In this document: positions 38,026 to 44,720 of the stretch, one piece after another
Layout of the letters: every line of letters starts with the position of its first letter
How positions within the stretch are numbered: the stretch's first letter is position 1
Assembly (NCBI GenBank): GCA_036513895.1
Contig: DATBYF010000048.1
Location: 8,950 to 72,949 of the forward strand
From: Palsa-147 sp036513895
GTDB lineage: Bacteria > Acidobacteriota > Terriglobia > Acidiferrales > UBA7541
Direction: 5' to 3'
Length of the DNA stretch: 64,000 bases
Notes under the pieces: model-generated
Told to the model about the DNA's origin: nothing
Database searches by the model: none
Seen by the model: only the letters and a program-made list of their open reading frames with translations
Translations under genes and position numbers: made by a program

Positions 38026-39198
38026 CTACTGGTCCACTGAATTTTCGAATACCAGAGCGTTCAGAATTACCTTTGTTCCGGGGGTTATGCCCGACGCCAC
38101 CTCCTGCATGTTGGCAGGAAGCGTATTTCCAGTGACGATTTCGACTCTCCGAAATTTGTTATCTCCTTCAGGAACGAAGACCCAGTCGCGATCACGTAAA
38201 TGCAAGATTGCAGCACTGGGAATCGTGGTGTGAACTTCCTGCTTCTGTCCGTGAAAAGTAGCGGTCGCAAACATGCCAGGGCGGATGAATCCGGGATTGC
38301 CGACTTCAATTCTGACTTTCGATGCGCGAGTGGCTGGATCGAGAACGGCGCCAATGTTGCTAATTGTGCCCTTCAGAACCTTGTCAGGATATGCGTTCAA
38401 TTTGATATCGGCGGTCTCGCCCAGGCGAACGTTTGGCAAAGCATTTTCGTACACATCGCAAACGATCCAAACGAAGGACAAATCGGAGATCGTGAACGGG
38501 TTCTTGGCGGACAAGCTCTGTACGCCCGCTGCGTTGGTCACTTGCTGGTCGGTAATCACCCCCGAAATGGGCGCGTAAATATCGACTATTCCGGTGGGAT
38601 GATCGGGATCGTTACCGAGGAGTCGAAGATGTTCCTCGGTGGTTTCGACGGCGACCTTCGCGTCGTCTTCGGCGTCTTGAGCGATTTCAAGTTCCGACTC
38701 CGGGATGGCGCCGTGGGCGAAGAGATCTTTGGAGCGAGTGATTTGCTTGCGCGCGAGAAGTTCGTCGGCAACGGCTTTGCGGTAATCGGAGTAACCGCCG
38801 GAAACATCGTCACTTCGGACGCGCAACAAGAGTTGACCCTTGTGCACCGAGTCTCCTAGCCGCGCGCGAATGTCGACAACGCGACCGGAGGCCAGCGAAA
38901 TCACGGGCACCGTCCGTGCAACATCCGGGCTTACCGCACCTGTGGCTGACAATTGCGAAGCGGCATTGTGCCCGACTGCGGTAAATAAGGGGAATTGCTC
39001 AGGATGGTCGACCTGAAACACGTTCGAATCCTGCTGGTTTTCGACCTGAGCGAGCGGCGGCGCCTCGGCTGCCGGGTCGCTCTCGGATGAACCACAACCC
39101 GCCAGACACAAAGTCAGTGCGCTCAGAAAAAGTGCACGAGCGATTGCCGGAAAAATGCTGGGTCCGGCATACGCGTGAAAGAAACACGCTTGCTTCAT
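38026..39198 (-). CDS. RND periplasmic adaptor (CzcB-like lipoprotein)
   Basis: The 390-residue protein has a signal sequence ending in the lipobox LCLAGC. A lipoyl-like barrel-sandwich (SGRVVDIRARLGDSVHKGQLLLRV), a helical hairpin and a beta-barrel (PISGVITDQQV, GMFATATFHGQ) follow. It is the partner of the CzcA-type pump that begins at the next base. It lies 69 bases after the small His-rich membrane protein gene, probably in the same operon. Confidence 0.86.
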   Translation of the reverse strand: MKQACFFHAYAGPSIFPAIARALFLSALTLCLAGCGSSESDPAAEAPPLAQVENQQDSNVFQVDHPEQFPLFTAVGHNAASQLSATGAVSPDVARTVPVISLASGRVVDIRARLGDSVHKGQLLLRVRSDDVSGGYSDYRKAVADELLARKQITRSKDLFAHGAIPESELEIAQDAEDDAKVAVETTEEHLRLLGNDPDHPTGIVDIYAPISGVITDQQVTNAAGVQSLSAKNPFTISDLSFVWIVCDVYENALPNVRLGETADIKLNAYPDKVLKGTISNIGAVLDPATRASKVRIEVGNPGFIRPGMFATATFHGQKQEVHTTIPSAAILHLRDRDWVFVPEGDNKFRRVEIVTGNTLPANMQEVASGITPGTKVILNALVFENSVDQ

Positions 39199-39267
39199 AA
39201 ATCCTCACTTGCGACCTACGAATAAAATTCGATTTTCTAAAACGCGATTAGTTGAATTGGCGTGCTG

Positions 39268-39699
39268 CTAGAGGGACTGCAGAGGAGGACCACGAAGCTC
39301 GACGGAACCACGAAGAGTAGGGCGAACGATCTGGACGTTTTGGACCAGAACGTTGCCTTGTAACGCCAGAGGAGGGACACAAACAGCAGATGAAACTACG
39401 GCACTGAGTAAGGCTTGAGTGTGGACCGGGCGATGATGGTGGCTTGAAACTTTGGAAGATCTCGCACTGACAAGGGCTGCATCTTCTACCAGCGCGGCAA
39501 TTTCATAGAGGTCGTCAGTCAGCGAGATGGCGTAGAACATTAAAACCAGGACGCAGATCAAACCGACTGCACTATAAAGAATTTGCTTGCGACGGCTGCG
39601 CGCGAAGAAGTCTCGACGCCAATACACGACCCACAACATCGTGCCGGTCAGCGCCAGCAGCAGCCAAATGAGATTAAGTAATGCTTCCATGGCTTCCAA
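39268..39699 (-). CDS. small membrane protein with His-rich tail, head of metal-efflux operon
   Basis: The 143-residue protein has two hydrophobic helices (about residues 7-27 and 40-60). A soluble tail follows with a His-rich patch (His87-His89 and His93 in SSHHHRPVHTQ) and a Pro/Val-rich end. It matches no family I recognise. Its position as first gene before the CzcB-like adaptor and CzcA-like pump, and the possible metal-binding histidines, suggest an accessory role in periplasmic metal sensing or delivery. A start at the second Met (39690) is equally possible. Confidence 0.6.
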   Translation of the reverse strand: MEAMEALLNLIWLLLALTGTMLWVVYWRRDFFARSRRKQILYSAVGLICVLVLMFYAISLTDDLYEIAALVEDAALVSARSSKVSSHHHRPVHTQALLSAVVSSAVCVPPLALQGNVLVQNVQIVRPTLRGSVELRGPPLQSL

Positions 39700-39844
39700 A
39701 ACATGCGGCGCAGCAGCCTACCGTTCTTCCAGGATCCTGCGCCTTATACTTTTGATGCTATCTCGAAGCTTGGCGGCGACGCAATCTAGTTGACCGAGGT
39801 GGGAGCAAACCAGTTAGCTGGCAGCGCGGGCAGCCAGAGTTATG

Positions 39845-39874
39845 TTGACACCCCCATATACCCGCCGCTAAGAT
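39845..39874 (+). promoter_or_regulatory. sigma-70-type promoter for the CsgG-like gene
   Basis: TTGACA at 39845-39850 and TAAGAT at 39869-39874 are separated by 18 bases. They lie about 55 bases upstream of the ATG at 39928. Confidence 0.55.
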
Positions 39875-39927
39875 TTGCGTCCTAGTTGACCATCTGTCCG
39901 GGTGGTGTGCCCGGCGGGAGATTCATC

Positions 39928-40983
39928 ATGAAAAAAGCTATTTGGACCGTGACGGTCTTGGCGTGTCTTTTTGCGACTTGCGCGGAAGCTCGGCCTCAGA
40001 GCAGTCCACCGCCAGCTGGCGTTACAGCGGCGCCCGCGGCCGTGCCCGCCGTCGCTCCAGCCCCGGCCCAAGGGCGAAAGAAGCGGATCGCTGTTTTCGA
40101 TTTCGACTTCGCCACGGTGCAGTCCAGTTCTGCGGCGATATTTGGTCAGAATGTGGACGTCGGCAAAGGAATCTGCGATCTTCTCGTGAGATATCTGGTG
40201 CAGGACGGCACGTATTCGGTGATCGAGCGAAAGTCACTCGACAAAATCATGGCCGAGCAAAATTTCTCGAATAGCGACCGCGCAAACCCAGCGTCTGCGG
40301 CCAAGATTGGAAAATTGCTTGACGTTGACGCCATTATCGTCGGCAGCGTCACGCAATTTGGAAACGAAACGAAAAACAAGAATTTCGGAGGTAACGGAGG
40401 CAATTGGGGCGGTTTTGGAGTCGGAGGGGTCGGACATAAGAGCTCGAAGGCGGTCGTGGTCGTTGACGCCCGGTTGGTAGATATTGACACCGCCGAGATC
40501 CTTGGCGTTGCTGACGGCAAAGGCGAGTCAAAGCGCGATAGCACTTCCCTTCTGGGAGGCGGTGGTAATTGGCACGGATTTGGCGGGGGCAACGCGGATT
40601 TTGGCAGCAGCGACTTCCAGCAGACGATTATCGGAGAAGCGATAAATGCGGCGGTTCAGCAGTTGAGCACTGGAATTATCGCTGACAACACGAAGCTTCA
40701 GACTCGCACAATTTCTGTTTCGGGGCTGGTCGCGGCAGTGGATGGCGGGCAGGTTATCCTCAATGTGGGCGGGAAAGCCGGCTTGAAGATTGGGGACCAG
40801 CTTACGGTCGAACGCGTGACGCGCGAAATCAAGGATCCATCAACCGGCGCGGTGATCCGCAGAATGACATCTCCGGTTGGCACGATTCGCATCACCGATG
40901 TGGACGATATTTCTTCTGTCTGCACGCCTGTTTCAGGGACTGATTTCAAGGTGGGAGACGCGGTCAAGACGATCACACAATAG
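39928..40983 (+). CDS. CsgG/HfaB-like secreted or outer-membrane protein with Gly-rich insert
   Basis: From the ATG at 39928 (GGGAG 7 bases upstream) the 351-residue protein has a signal sequence (KKAIWTVTVLACLFATCAEA) and an Ala/Pro-rich spacer. A CsgG-type domain follows (KRIAVFDFDFATV, DLLVRYLVQDGTYSVIERKSLDKIMAEQN, DVDAIIVGSVTQFG, VVVDARLVDIDTAEILG). CsgG forms the outer-membrane pore for curli export; relatives act in holdfast anchoring or stress responses. Two Gly/Asn/Phe-rich insertions (near residues 155-170 and 210-230) are unusual and could be surface loops. It ends with a C-terminal beta-rich domain. It directly precedes the sigma-54 activator and the peptide cluster, which raises the possibility of an export pore, but the terminator between them argues for separate transcription. 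Confidence 0.72.
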   Translation: MKKAIWTVTVLACLFATCAEARPQSSPPPAGVTAAPAAVPAVAPAPAQGRKKRIAVFDFDFATVQSSSAAIFGQNVDVGKGICDLLVRYLVQDGTYSVIERKSLDKIMAEQNFSNSDRANPASAAKIGKLLDVDAIIVGSVTQFGNETKNKNFGGNGGNWGGFGVGGVGHKSSKAVVVVDARLVDIDTAEILGVADGKGESKRDSTSLLGGGGNWHGFGGGNADFGSSDFQQTIIGEAINAAVQQLSTGIIADNTKLQTRTISVSGLVAAVDGGQVILNVGGKAGLKIGDQLTVERVTREIKDPSTGAVIRRMTSPVGTIRITDVDDISSVCTPVSGTDFKVGDAVKTITQ

Positions 40984-41020
40984 AGGTCGAATTGGAGTTC
41001 AATGCGTTTCCAGCTTTTCT

Positions 41021-41060
41021 GGCGCCCGGGTGAATTGTCATTCGGGTGCCCGCTTTTTTA
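41021..41060 (+). terminator. intrinsic terminator after the CsgG-like gene
   Basis: A hairpin with left arm GGCGCCCG + GAA (a 3-base bulge between), a six-base loop and right arm TTCGGGTGCC is followed by CGC and six T residues. Confidence 0.65.
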
Positions 41061-41091
41061 GGCACGTTTTCGCACTCCCGCCGCATACATC

Positions 41092-41122
41092 GTTGACAAT
41101 TTCAACAACACACTCGTAGAAT
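41092..41122 (+). promoter_or_regulatory. sigma-70-type promoter of the sigma-54 activator gene, overlapped by a palindrome
   Basis: TTGACA (41093-41098) and TAGAAT (41117-41122) are 18 bases apart, giving a predicted start about 30 bases before the gene. The -35 box is embedded in a palindrome with arms GTTGA and TCAAC (41092-41106). The arms are the same as the outer arms of the 34-bp upstream elements of the three peptide units, so the activator may control its own transcription. Confidence 0.5.
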
Positions 41123-41157
41123 CACCGCGCGCACTGGGGCGCGCACTTTCCGTCGAA

Positions 41158-42579
41158 TTGCGCCGTTCCGTGTCTGCGGAGCCCAATTTGACGCCTGCCG
41201 GCACATCCAATCCCAAAGTCGCAGTGATTGATGCGGACGAATCGTTCCGCTCCGGGATTTCCGCGGACCTCGGAGACGAATTCGAAATTCTCGAAGGCGA
41301 TGATTTCGAAGCCGCGTACCACCATATTCAGGAAAGCGGACTGGATGTGCTTCTGCTCGGCTTGCCCTTGCCTTCGGGCGGGGTTCGCGAAAGCATTCAG
41401 CTCCTCAACCGGCTCGCCGAGAGTGAAATTGATACGCTCGTCATCGTACTGAACGAAGACAATAACAAGGCTCCGGCGCTCAAATTGATCGAGGCAGGAT
41501 GCTACGACTACTTCGTCAAGCCGGTGGATACGGACGTCGTTCGCGCCTTGATGCGCCGGGCGATCAAGAAGCTCCATATCCAGCGCGAAAATCGCATTTT
41601 GCGCGAAGAGGTTTCTCGCAAACAGTTTGGCGGCGATCTCATCGGCTCGACCGATTCGATGCGCGACCTGCTCGAAACCATTCGGAGGATGGCTCGCGCT
41701 TCCACCAGCGTGATCATCCGCGGCGAAAGCGGAACCGGAAAAGAGTTGGTCGCCCGTGCGCTCCATGAGCAGGGTCCGCGGCGGACGAAACCGTTCATCA
41801 GCGTAAACTGCGCGGCGCTGCCTGAAACTCTCATGGAGGCTGAACTTTTCGGCTACGAACGCGGAGCTTTCACTGGTGCTGTGGCCACGAAAGAAGGCCG
41901 GATCGAGCTGGCTAACCATGGCACATTATTCCTCGATGAAATCGCGACGCTCACGCCCGCGCTGCAATCGAAACTCCTCAGAGTGCTCGAGGATCACGCG
42001 CTGATCCGGCTCGGTGGCAAGAAGTCCATCAAAGTTGATTTCCGGCTGGTCAGCGCGACGAATGAAAACCTTGAGGAAATGGCTAAGACTGGCAGATTCC
42101 GCGAGGATCTCTACTACCGGATCCACGTGGTGCCGATTTTTATTCCGCCGTTGCGCGAGCGCGTGGAAGATATTCCTCTGCTCATCGACTATTTCGTAAG
42201 CGTTTACTGCGCGGCGAATCGCACGCCAGCGAAACGCATTGCCGAAGATGCCCTTCAGGCGCTGAAGCGCTACGCATGGCCTGGAAACGTTCGCGAGCTT
42301 CAGAACGTCGTGCAGCGGTTTGTTCTGATGACTGATTCGGACATGATCAATTTGAAGGACCTTCCGAGCGATGTTGTCCAAGCTGCTGGCAAGGGGACCA
42401 AGGGCCGGTTCCGACTGCCGTCAAGCGGCATCAAGCTCAATGAGGAACTCGACGCATTCGAGCGCCAATGGGTGGAAACGGCGCTGGCTCAGGCCGATCA
42501 GGTGAAGTCGGAGGCCGCGCGGTTGCTTGGCGTCGATAGGAACCGAATCAATTATCTCTGCCGGAAGTACGATCTTTAG
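41158..42579 (+). CDS. sigma-54-dependent transcriptional activator with degenerate receiver domain
   Basis: The 473-residue protein has a receiver-like domain (residues about 20-137), a AAA+ sigma-54-interaction domain (about 160-390) and a Fis-type helix-turn-helix at the end (VKSEAARLLGVDRNRINYLCRKY). The AAA+ part has Walker A GESGTGKE (189-196), the sigma-54 contact loop GAFTGA (236-241) and Walker B GTLFLDE. In the receiver the phospho-acceptor Asp is replaced by Gly68 (DVLLLGLPLP) and the second acidic-pocket residue by Ala26 (IDADES); only Lys121 remains. It therefore probably does not respond to phosphorylation. The general layout resembles PrsR-type activators. It reads from a TTG start (a GTG at 41170 is an alternative) and is followed 10 bases later by the first 34-bp element of the peptide units, which it is likely to bind. 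Confidence 0.9.
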   Translation: MRRSVSAEPNLTPAGTSNPKVAVIDADESFRSGISADLGDEFEILEGDDFEAAYHHIQESGLDVLLLGLPLPSGGVRESIQLLNRLAESEIDTLVIVLNEDNNKAPALKLIEAGCYDYFVKPVDTDVVRALMRRAIKKLHIQRENRILREEVSRKQFGGDLIGSTDSMRDLLETIRRMARASTSVIIRGESGTGKELVARALHEQGPRRTKPFISVNCAALPETLMEAELFGYERGAFTGAVATKEGRIELANHGTLFLDEIATLTPALQSKLLRVLEDHALIRLGGKKSIKVDFRLVSATNENLEEMAKTGRFREDLYYRIHVVPIFIPPLRERVEDIPLLIDYFVSVYCAANRTPAKRIAEDALQALKRYAWPGNVRELQNVVQRFVLMTDSDMINLKDLPSDVVQAAGKGTKGRFRLPSSGIKLNEELDAFERQWVETALAQADQVKSEAARLLGVDRNRINYLCRKYDL

Positions 42580-42588
42580 CCTGCCGTC

Positions 42589-42622
42589 GTTGAAAAAACA
42601 AACACGCGATTAAAACTTCAAC
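42589..42622 (+). promoter_or_regulatory. 34-bp upstream activator element, peptide unit 1
   Basis: The element begins GTTGAAAAA and ends TTCAAC, with a 22-base middle. Elements of the same 34-base length and the same ends precede units 2 and 3 (43910 and 44350). It lies 97 bases before the -24 box, the distance expected for an enhancer-binding-protein site, and starts 10 bases after the activator gene. Confidence 0.65.
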
Positions 42623-42718
42623 ACATCCGGGACGTGCAGCGAATTGGTACTACAACCCGGCTCAGTCCTAAGTGGCTTAAATCGAATAGAATAGGCCCGC
42701 GTGGCGCGACTGCGAGTT

Positions 42719-42734
42719 TGGCATGAGGTGTGCA
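42719..42734 (+). promoter_or_regulatory. sigma-54 promoter, peptide unit 1
   Basis: TGGCATGAGGTGTGCA matches the -24/-12 consensus TGGCACG-N4-TTGCA with GG and GC in the exact spacing. The predicted start is near 42745, just before a conserved 5' hairpin GCCC-ACGA-GGGC (42750-42761). Confidence 0.75.
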
Positions 42735-42788
42735 ATATAGATATGCGTCGCCCACGAGGGCAAACCCAAATCGAGGAGATTCACGAAA

Positions 42789-42872
42789 ATGACAACGAAA
42801 AAGACCCAACTGAAGTCGGCCAAGAAGAGCAACAAGATCGTCGCGTTGACGACCCACCTTCCCAAGCCGTAA
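42789..42872 (+). CDS. short Lys-rich peptide, unit 1 (27 residues)
   Basis: The peptide begins MTTKKTQLKSAKKSNK and ends IVALTTHLPKP. It has seven lysines, no acidic residue and no cysteine. An AGGAG lies 10 bases upstream of the ATG, and the gene is framed by a sigma-54 promoter and a strong terminator. The coding reading is supported by unit 3 (44547), where many bases differ but the peptide pattern KKT-LKS-KK-NK-VALT-H-P-KP is kept and changes fall largely at third positions. I recognise no family. Likely fates are export by the convergent M50/HlyD system, with or without processing or modification. Confidence 0.75.
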   Translation: MTTKKTQLKSAKKSNKIVALTTHLPKP

Positions 42873-42920
42873 GATCGCGGCCCTGTCTCGCTGCAAGCGA
42901 GAAGCGGCCACACGAAATCT

Positions 42921-42959
42921 GCGGGGTTGCCAAGCACTGGCAACCCCGCTATTTTTTTG
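42921..42959 (+). terminator. intrinsic terminator, peptide unit 1
   Basis: A 12-bp perfect stem (GCGGGGTTGCCA / TGGCAACCCCGC) with a five-base loop is followed by seven T residues. A second hairpin with arms TCTCGCT / AGCGAGA lies between the peptide stop and this stem. Confidence 0.88.
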
Positions 42960-43020
42960 TGCTGACGAGTCGCTGAAAAACAATCGAGAGTTGCTATATC
43001 TTTGATCAATTGGAGGGCAA

Positions 43021-43839
43021 TTGTCTCAATCGCGAAGGAAACGAAAAGCGCCGCGCCGGTCGCCGTCCTACGAAGCCATCGGACAATTTTACGATTCTCT
43101 TTGGCTGGATAATCCGCGGGCGTGGACAGCTGCCCGGAGCCGGCTGCTGGAACCGATTGTTTCTGGGGCGCGGCGAGTTTGCGAACTCGGATGCGGTACC
43201 GGCGTAACGGCAATGGAATTCGCGCGCCGCGGACTAAAGGTTTTCGCGCTCGATTATTCTCGCGAAATGTGCCGCGTCACCCGCGAAAAGGCTCTTGCGG
43301 AAGGCCTCGACGTCCAGGTTGCTCGCGGCGATATGCGAACGTTCCGTTTGCCGGTGAAGGTAGATCTCGTCACTTCTGAATGGGGAGTCATCAATCATTT
43401 GCGGCGTAAGGCCGAGCTAGCGCAAACATTTCGCGCGGTCGCCCGCGCGGTAAAGCCTGGAGGCTACTTTTTTTTCGATCTTCATCAGCAAAAACTATAC
43501 GAAGAGGGTTGGCCCAAGGCAGTAATTGGCGATGGAGTGACCGCCGAAGAGGGGAAGAAATTCTTCGCGGCTCAGCACGGCGGATATGACCGAAAGAACG
43601 GCAAAGGCTGGACGGAAATAACCATTTTCGTTCGCAGGGCCGGCGGCCTGTGGCAGCGCCGCGGGGAACGCATCGAAGAAATTTGCTGGTCTCAAGGAGA
43701 GATTGTTCGAGACCTCAAGCGCGCCGGGTTTCAACTCCTGCGCGTCTGTGATTTCGCCGATATCTGTGCTGCGCCAAGTCCGAAAAGAGGGCCCGACGGC
43801 ATGCGTACGATGTATCTCGCCCGGCTGAAAAGCAGGTAG
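43021..43839 (+). CDS. class I SAM-dependent methyltransferase
   Basis: The 272-residue protein has SAM motif I at residues 53-61 (VCELGCGTG), an acidic motif II region (FALDYSREMC), VARGDMRTF and a post-motif AVKPGGYFFFDLHQQ. The N-terminus is strongly basic (SRRKRKAPRRS). A TTG start at 43021 follows GGAGGG by 3 bases. It stands between peptide units 1 and 2, interrupting what is otherwise a tandem repeat. Its substrate is unknown; modification of the neighbouring peptides is an attractive but unproven idea, and small-molecule methylation is the alternative. Confidence 0.83.
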   Translation: MSQSRRKRKAPRRSPSYEAIGQFYDSLWLDNPRAWTAARSRLLEPIVSGARRVCELGCGTGVTAMEFARRGLKVFALDYSREMCRVTREKALAEGLDVQVARGDMRTFRLPVKVDLVTSEWGVINHLRRKAELAQTFRAVARAVKPGGYFFFDLHQQKLYEEGWPKAVIGDGVTAEEGKKFFAAQHGGYDRKNGKGWTEITIFVRRAGGLWQRRGERIEEICWSQGEIVRDLKRAGFQLLRVCDFADICAAPSPKRGPDGMRTMYLARLKSR

Positions 43840-43909
43840 ACGCATGCTCCTGGTGTAGGGCGTGGTACCCCTCCCGGGCGCAACACGAGTTTGAATTTCG
43901 GGATGTATC

Positions 43910-43943
43910 GTTGAAAAAGCGAACGCGAGTTGAAAATTCCAAC
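43910..43943 (+). promoter_or_regulatory. 34-bp upstream activator element, peptide unit 2
   Basis: This element begins GTTGAAAAAG and ends TTCCAAC, with the same length as the unit 1 and unit 3 copies. It lies 97 bases before the unit 2 -24 box. Confidence 0.62.
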
Positions 43944-44039
43944 GCATTTGACGTATTGGCTGGGTTCGTACTAAAACCAAGGCTGCTGCTAAGCTATGTA
44001 GATTCAGTATGTTACGCCGTATCGGTTCGACCGCGAGTT

Positions 44040-44055
44040 TGGCACGAGATGTGCA
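44040..44055 (+). promoter_or_regulatory. sigma-54 promoter, peptide unit 2
   Basis: TGGCACGAGATGTGCA is the best of the three matches to TGGCACG-N4-TTGCA, with only one base off the consensus at position 12. A conserved GCCC-ACGA-GGGC hairpin starts 16 bases downstream. Confidence 0.8.
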
Positions 44056-44109
44056 ATATAGATATGCGTCGCCCACGAGGGCAAACCCAAACCGAGGAGA
44101 TTCACGAAA

Positions 44110-44193
44110 ATGGCAACGAAAAAGACCCAACTGAAGTCGGCCAAGAAGAGCAACAAGATCGTCGCGTTGACGACCCACCTTCCCAAGCCGTAA
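44110..44193 (+). CDS. short Lys-rich peptide, unit 2 (27 residues)
   Basis: It is identical to the unit 1 peptide except for Ala in place of Thr at position 2 (MATKKTQLK...). AGGAG lies 10 bases upstream. It carries its own sigma-54 promoter and terminator, so each peptide gene is an independent transcription unit. Confidence 0.75.
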   Translation: MATKKTQLKSAKKSNKIVALTTHLPKP

Positions 44194-44240
44194 GATCGCG
44201 GCCCTGTCTCGCTGCAAGCGAGAAGTGGCCACACGAAATC

Positions 44241-44277
44241 TGCGGGGCTGCCAAGGCTGGCAGCCCCGCAATTTTTT
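44241..44277 (+). terminator. intrinsic terminator, peptide unit 2
   Basis: A 13-bp perfect stem TGCGGGGCTGCCA / TGGCAGCCCCGCA with a four-base loop is followed by A and six T residues. Compared with unit 1 both arms changed together (TT to CT, AA to AG), a compensatory change that shows the hairpin is selected. Confidence 0.88.
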
Positions 44278-44349
44278 GTACGCGTGAGATAGTTCATCTC
44301 TTAGAGCGTATCCCCTGATCCTTCTCAGCCTTCGCCGACACTCCGTGAC

Positions 44350-44383
44350 GTTGAAAAAATAAACGAAAGATGAAAACGTCAAC
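44350..44383 (+). promoter_or_regulatory. 34-bp upstream activator element, peptide unit 3
   Basis: This element begins GTTGAAAAAA and ends CGTCAAC, the same length as the other two, and lies 94 bases before the unit 3 -24 box. Its middle has diverged while the ends and A-runs remain. Confidence 0.6.
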
Positions 44384-44476
44384 ATGTGCTCGATTTTTGT
44401 AGGCGAGTACTACAACCCGGCTGACTTTAAGTCACCTAATTTCAACGGTGTAACGCGGGCCATCTGCAGTTGCGTT

Positions 44477-44492
44477 TGGCACCGGGCGTGCA
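44477..44492 (+). promoter_or_regulatory. sigma-54 promoter, peptide unit 3
   Basis: TGGCACCGGGCGTGCA keeps GG and GC in exact -24/-12 spacing although the surrounding sequence differs strongly from units 1 and 2. Confidence 0.75.
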
Positions 44493-44546
44493 TCCTTTCC
44501 AAGCGTTGCCCACGAGGGCAAACCCACAGCGAGGAGATACACGAAA

Positions 44547-44627
44547 ATGGCAAAAAAGACCCTGAAATCTGGCAAGAAGGCCAACAAAGTTGTAGCGTTG
44601 ACCGCCCACGTGCCCGTGAAGCCGTAA
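44547..44627 (+). CDS. short Lys-rich peptide, unit 3 (26 residues)
   Basis: The peptide begins MAKKTLKSGKKANK and ends VVALTAHVPVKP. It has seven lysines and no acidic residue, and aligns to units 1 and 2 with one internal deletion near the N-terminus and one extra residue near the C-terminus. Nucleotide differences are mostly synonymous or conservative, direct evidence that the frame is translated. An AGGAG lies upstream. Confidence 0.75.
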   Translation: MAKKTLKSGKKANKVVALTAHVPVKP

Positions 44628-44675
44628 TGGCCCGGCTCTGGCTCGCCTCAGGCGAGCGGGGCGACGAACGAAATC

Positions 44676-44716
44676 TGCGGGGTTTGCCGCAAGCGGCAGC
44701 CCCGCATTTTTTTTGA
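44676..44716 (+). terminator. intrinsic terminator, peptide unit 3
   Basis: A GC-rich stem TGCGGGG-(TT)TGCCGC / GCGGCA-GCCCCGCA is followed by eight T residues. It lies 5 bases from the end of the convergent M50/HlyD gene. Confidence 0.85.
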
Positions 44717-44720
44717 AGAT

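Larger units (their letters stand above)
42713..42959 (+). repeat. near-identical direct repeat, unit 1 copy
   Basis: From the sigma-54 promoter to the terminator this stretch is almost identical to 44034-44280. The two copies differ by scattered single bases and a small change in the terminator loop. A third, diverged copy occupies about 44471-44716. The duplication includes promoter, leader, peptide gene and terminator. Confidence 0.8.
44034..44280 (+). repeat. near-identical direct repeat, unit 2 copy
   Basis: This is the second copy of the promoter-leader-peptide-terminator block at 42713-42959. The high identity indicates recent duplication or gene conversion. Confidence 0.8.

Noticed and set aside
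42713..42959. Units considered as small-RNA genes only
   Set aside because: The peptide pattern is kept in unit 3 despite many third-position changes, and each unit has a Shine-Dalgarno site. A dual RNA/peptide function is still possible.
43495..44385. Long open frame on the - strand across peptide unit 2, with a matching frame across unit 1 (42677-43213)
   Set aside because: It is the reverse complement of the methyltransferase end and of the peptide unit. The two frames share sequence only because units 1 and 2 are duplicates, and unit 3 does not keep the frame. Promoter, ribosome site and terminator all point to the + strand.
42589..44716. Repeated units considered as a CRISPR array or transposon remnants
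   Set aside because: There are only three copies, of about 245 bases, each with promoter, gene and terminator. No short regular repeats with spacers, no Cas genes, no terminal inverted repeats and no transposase are present.
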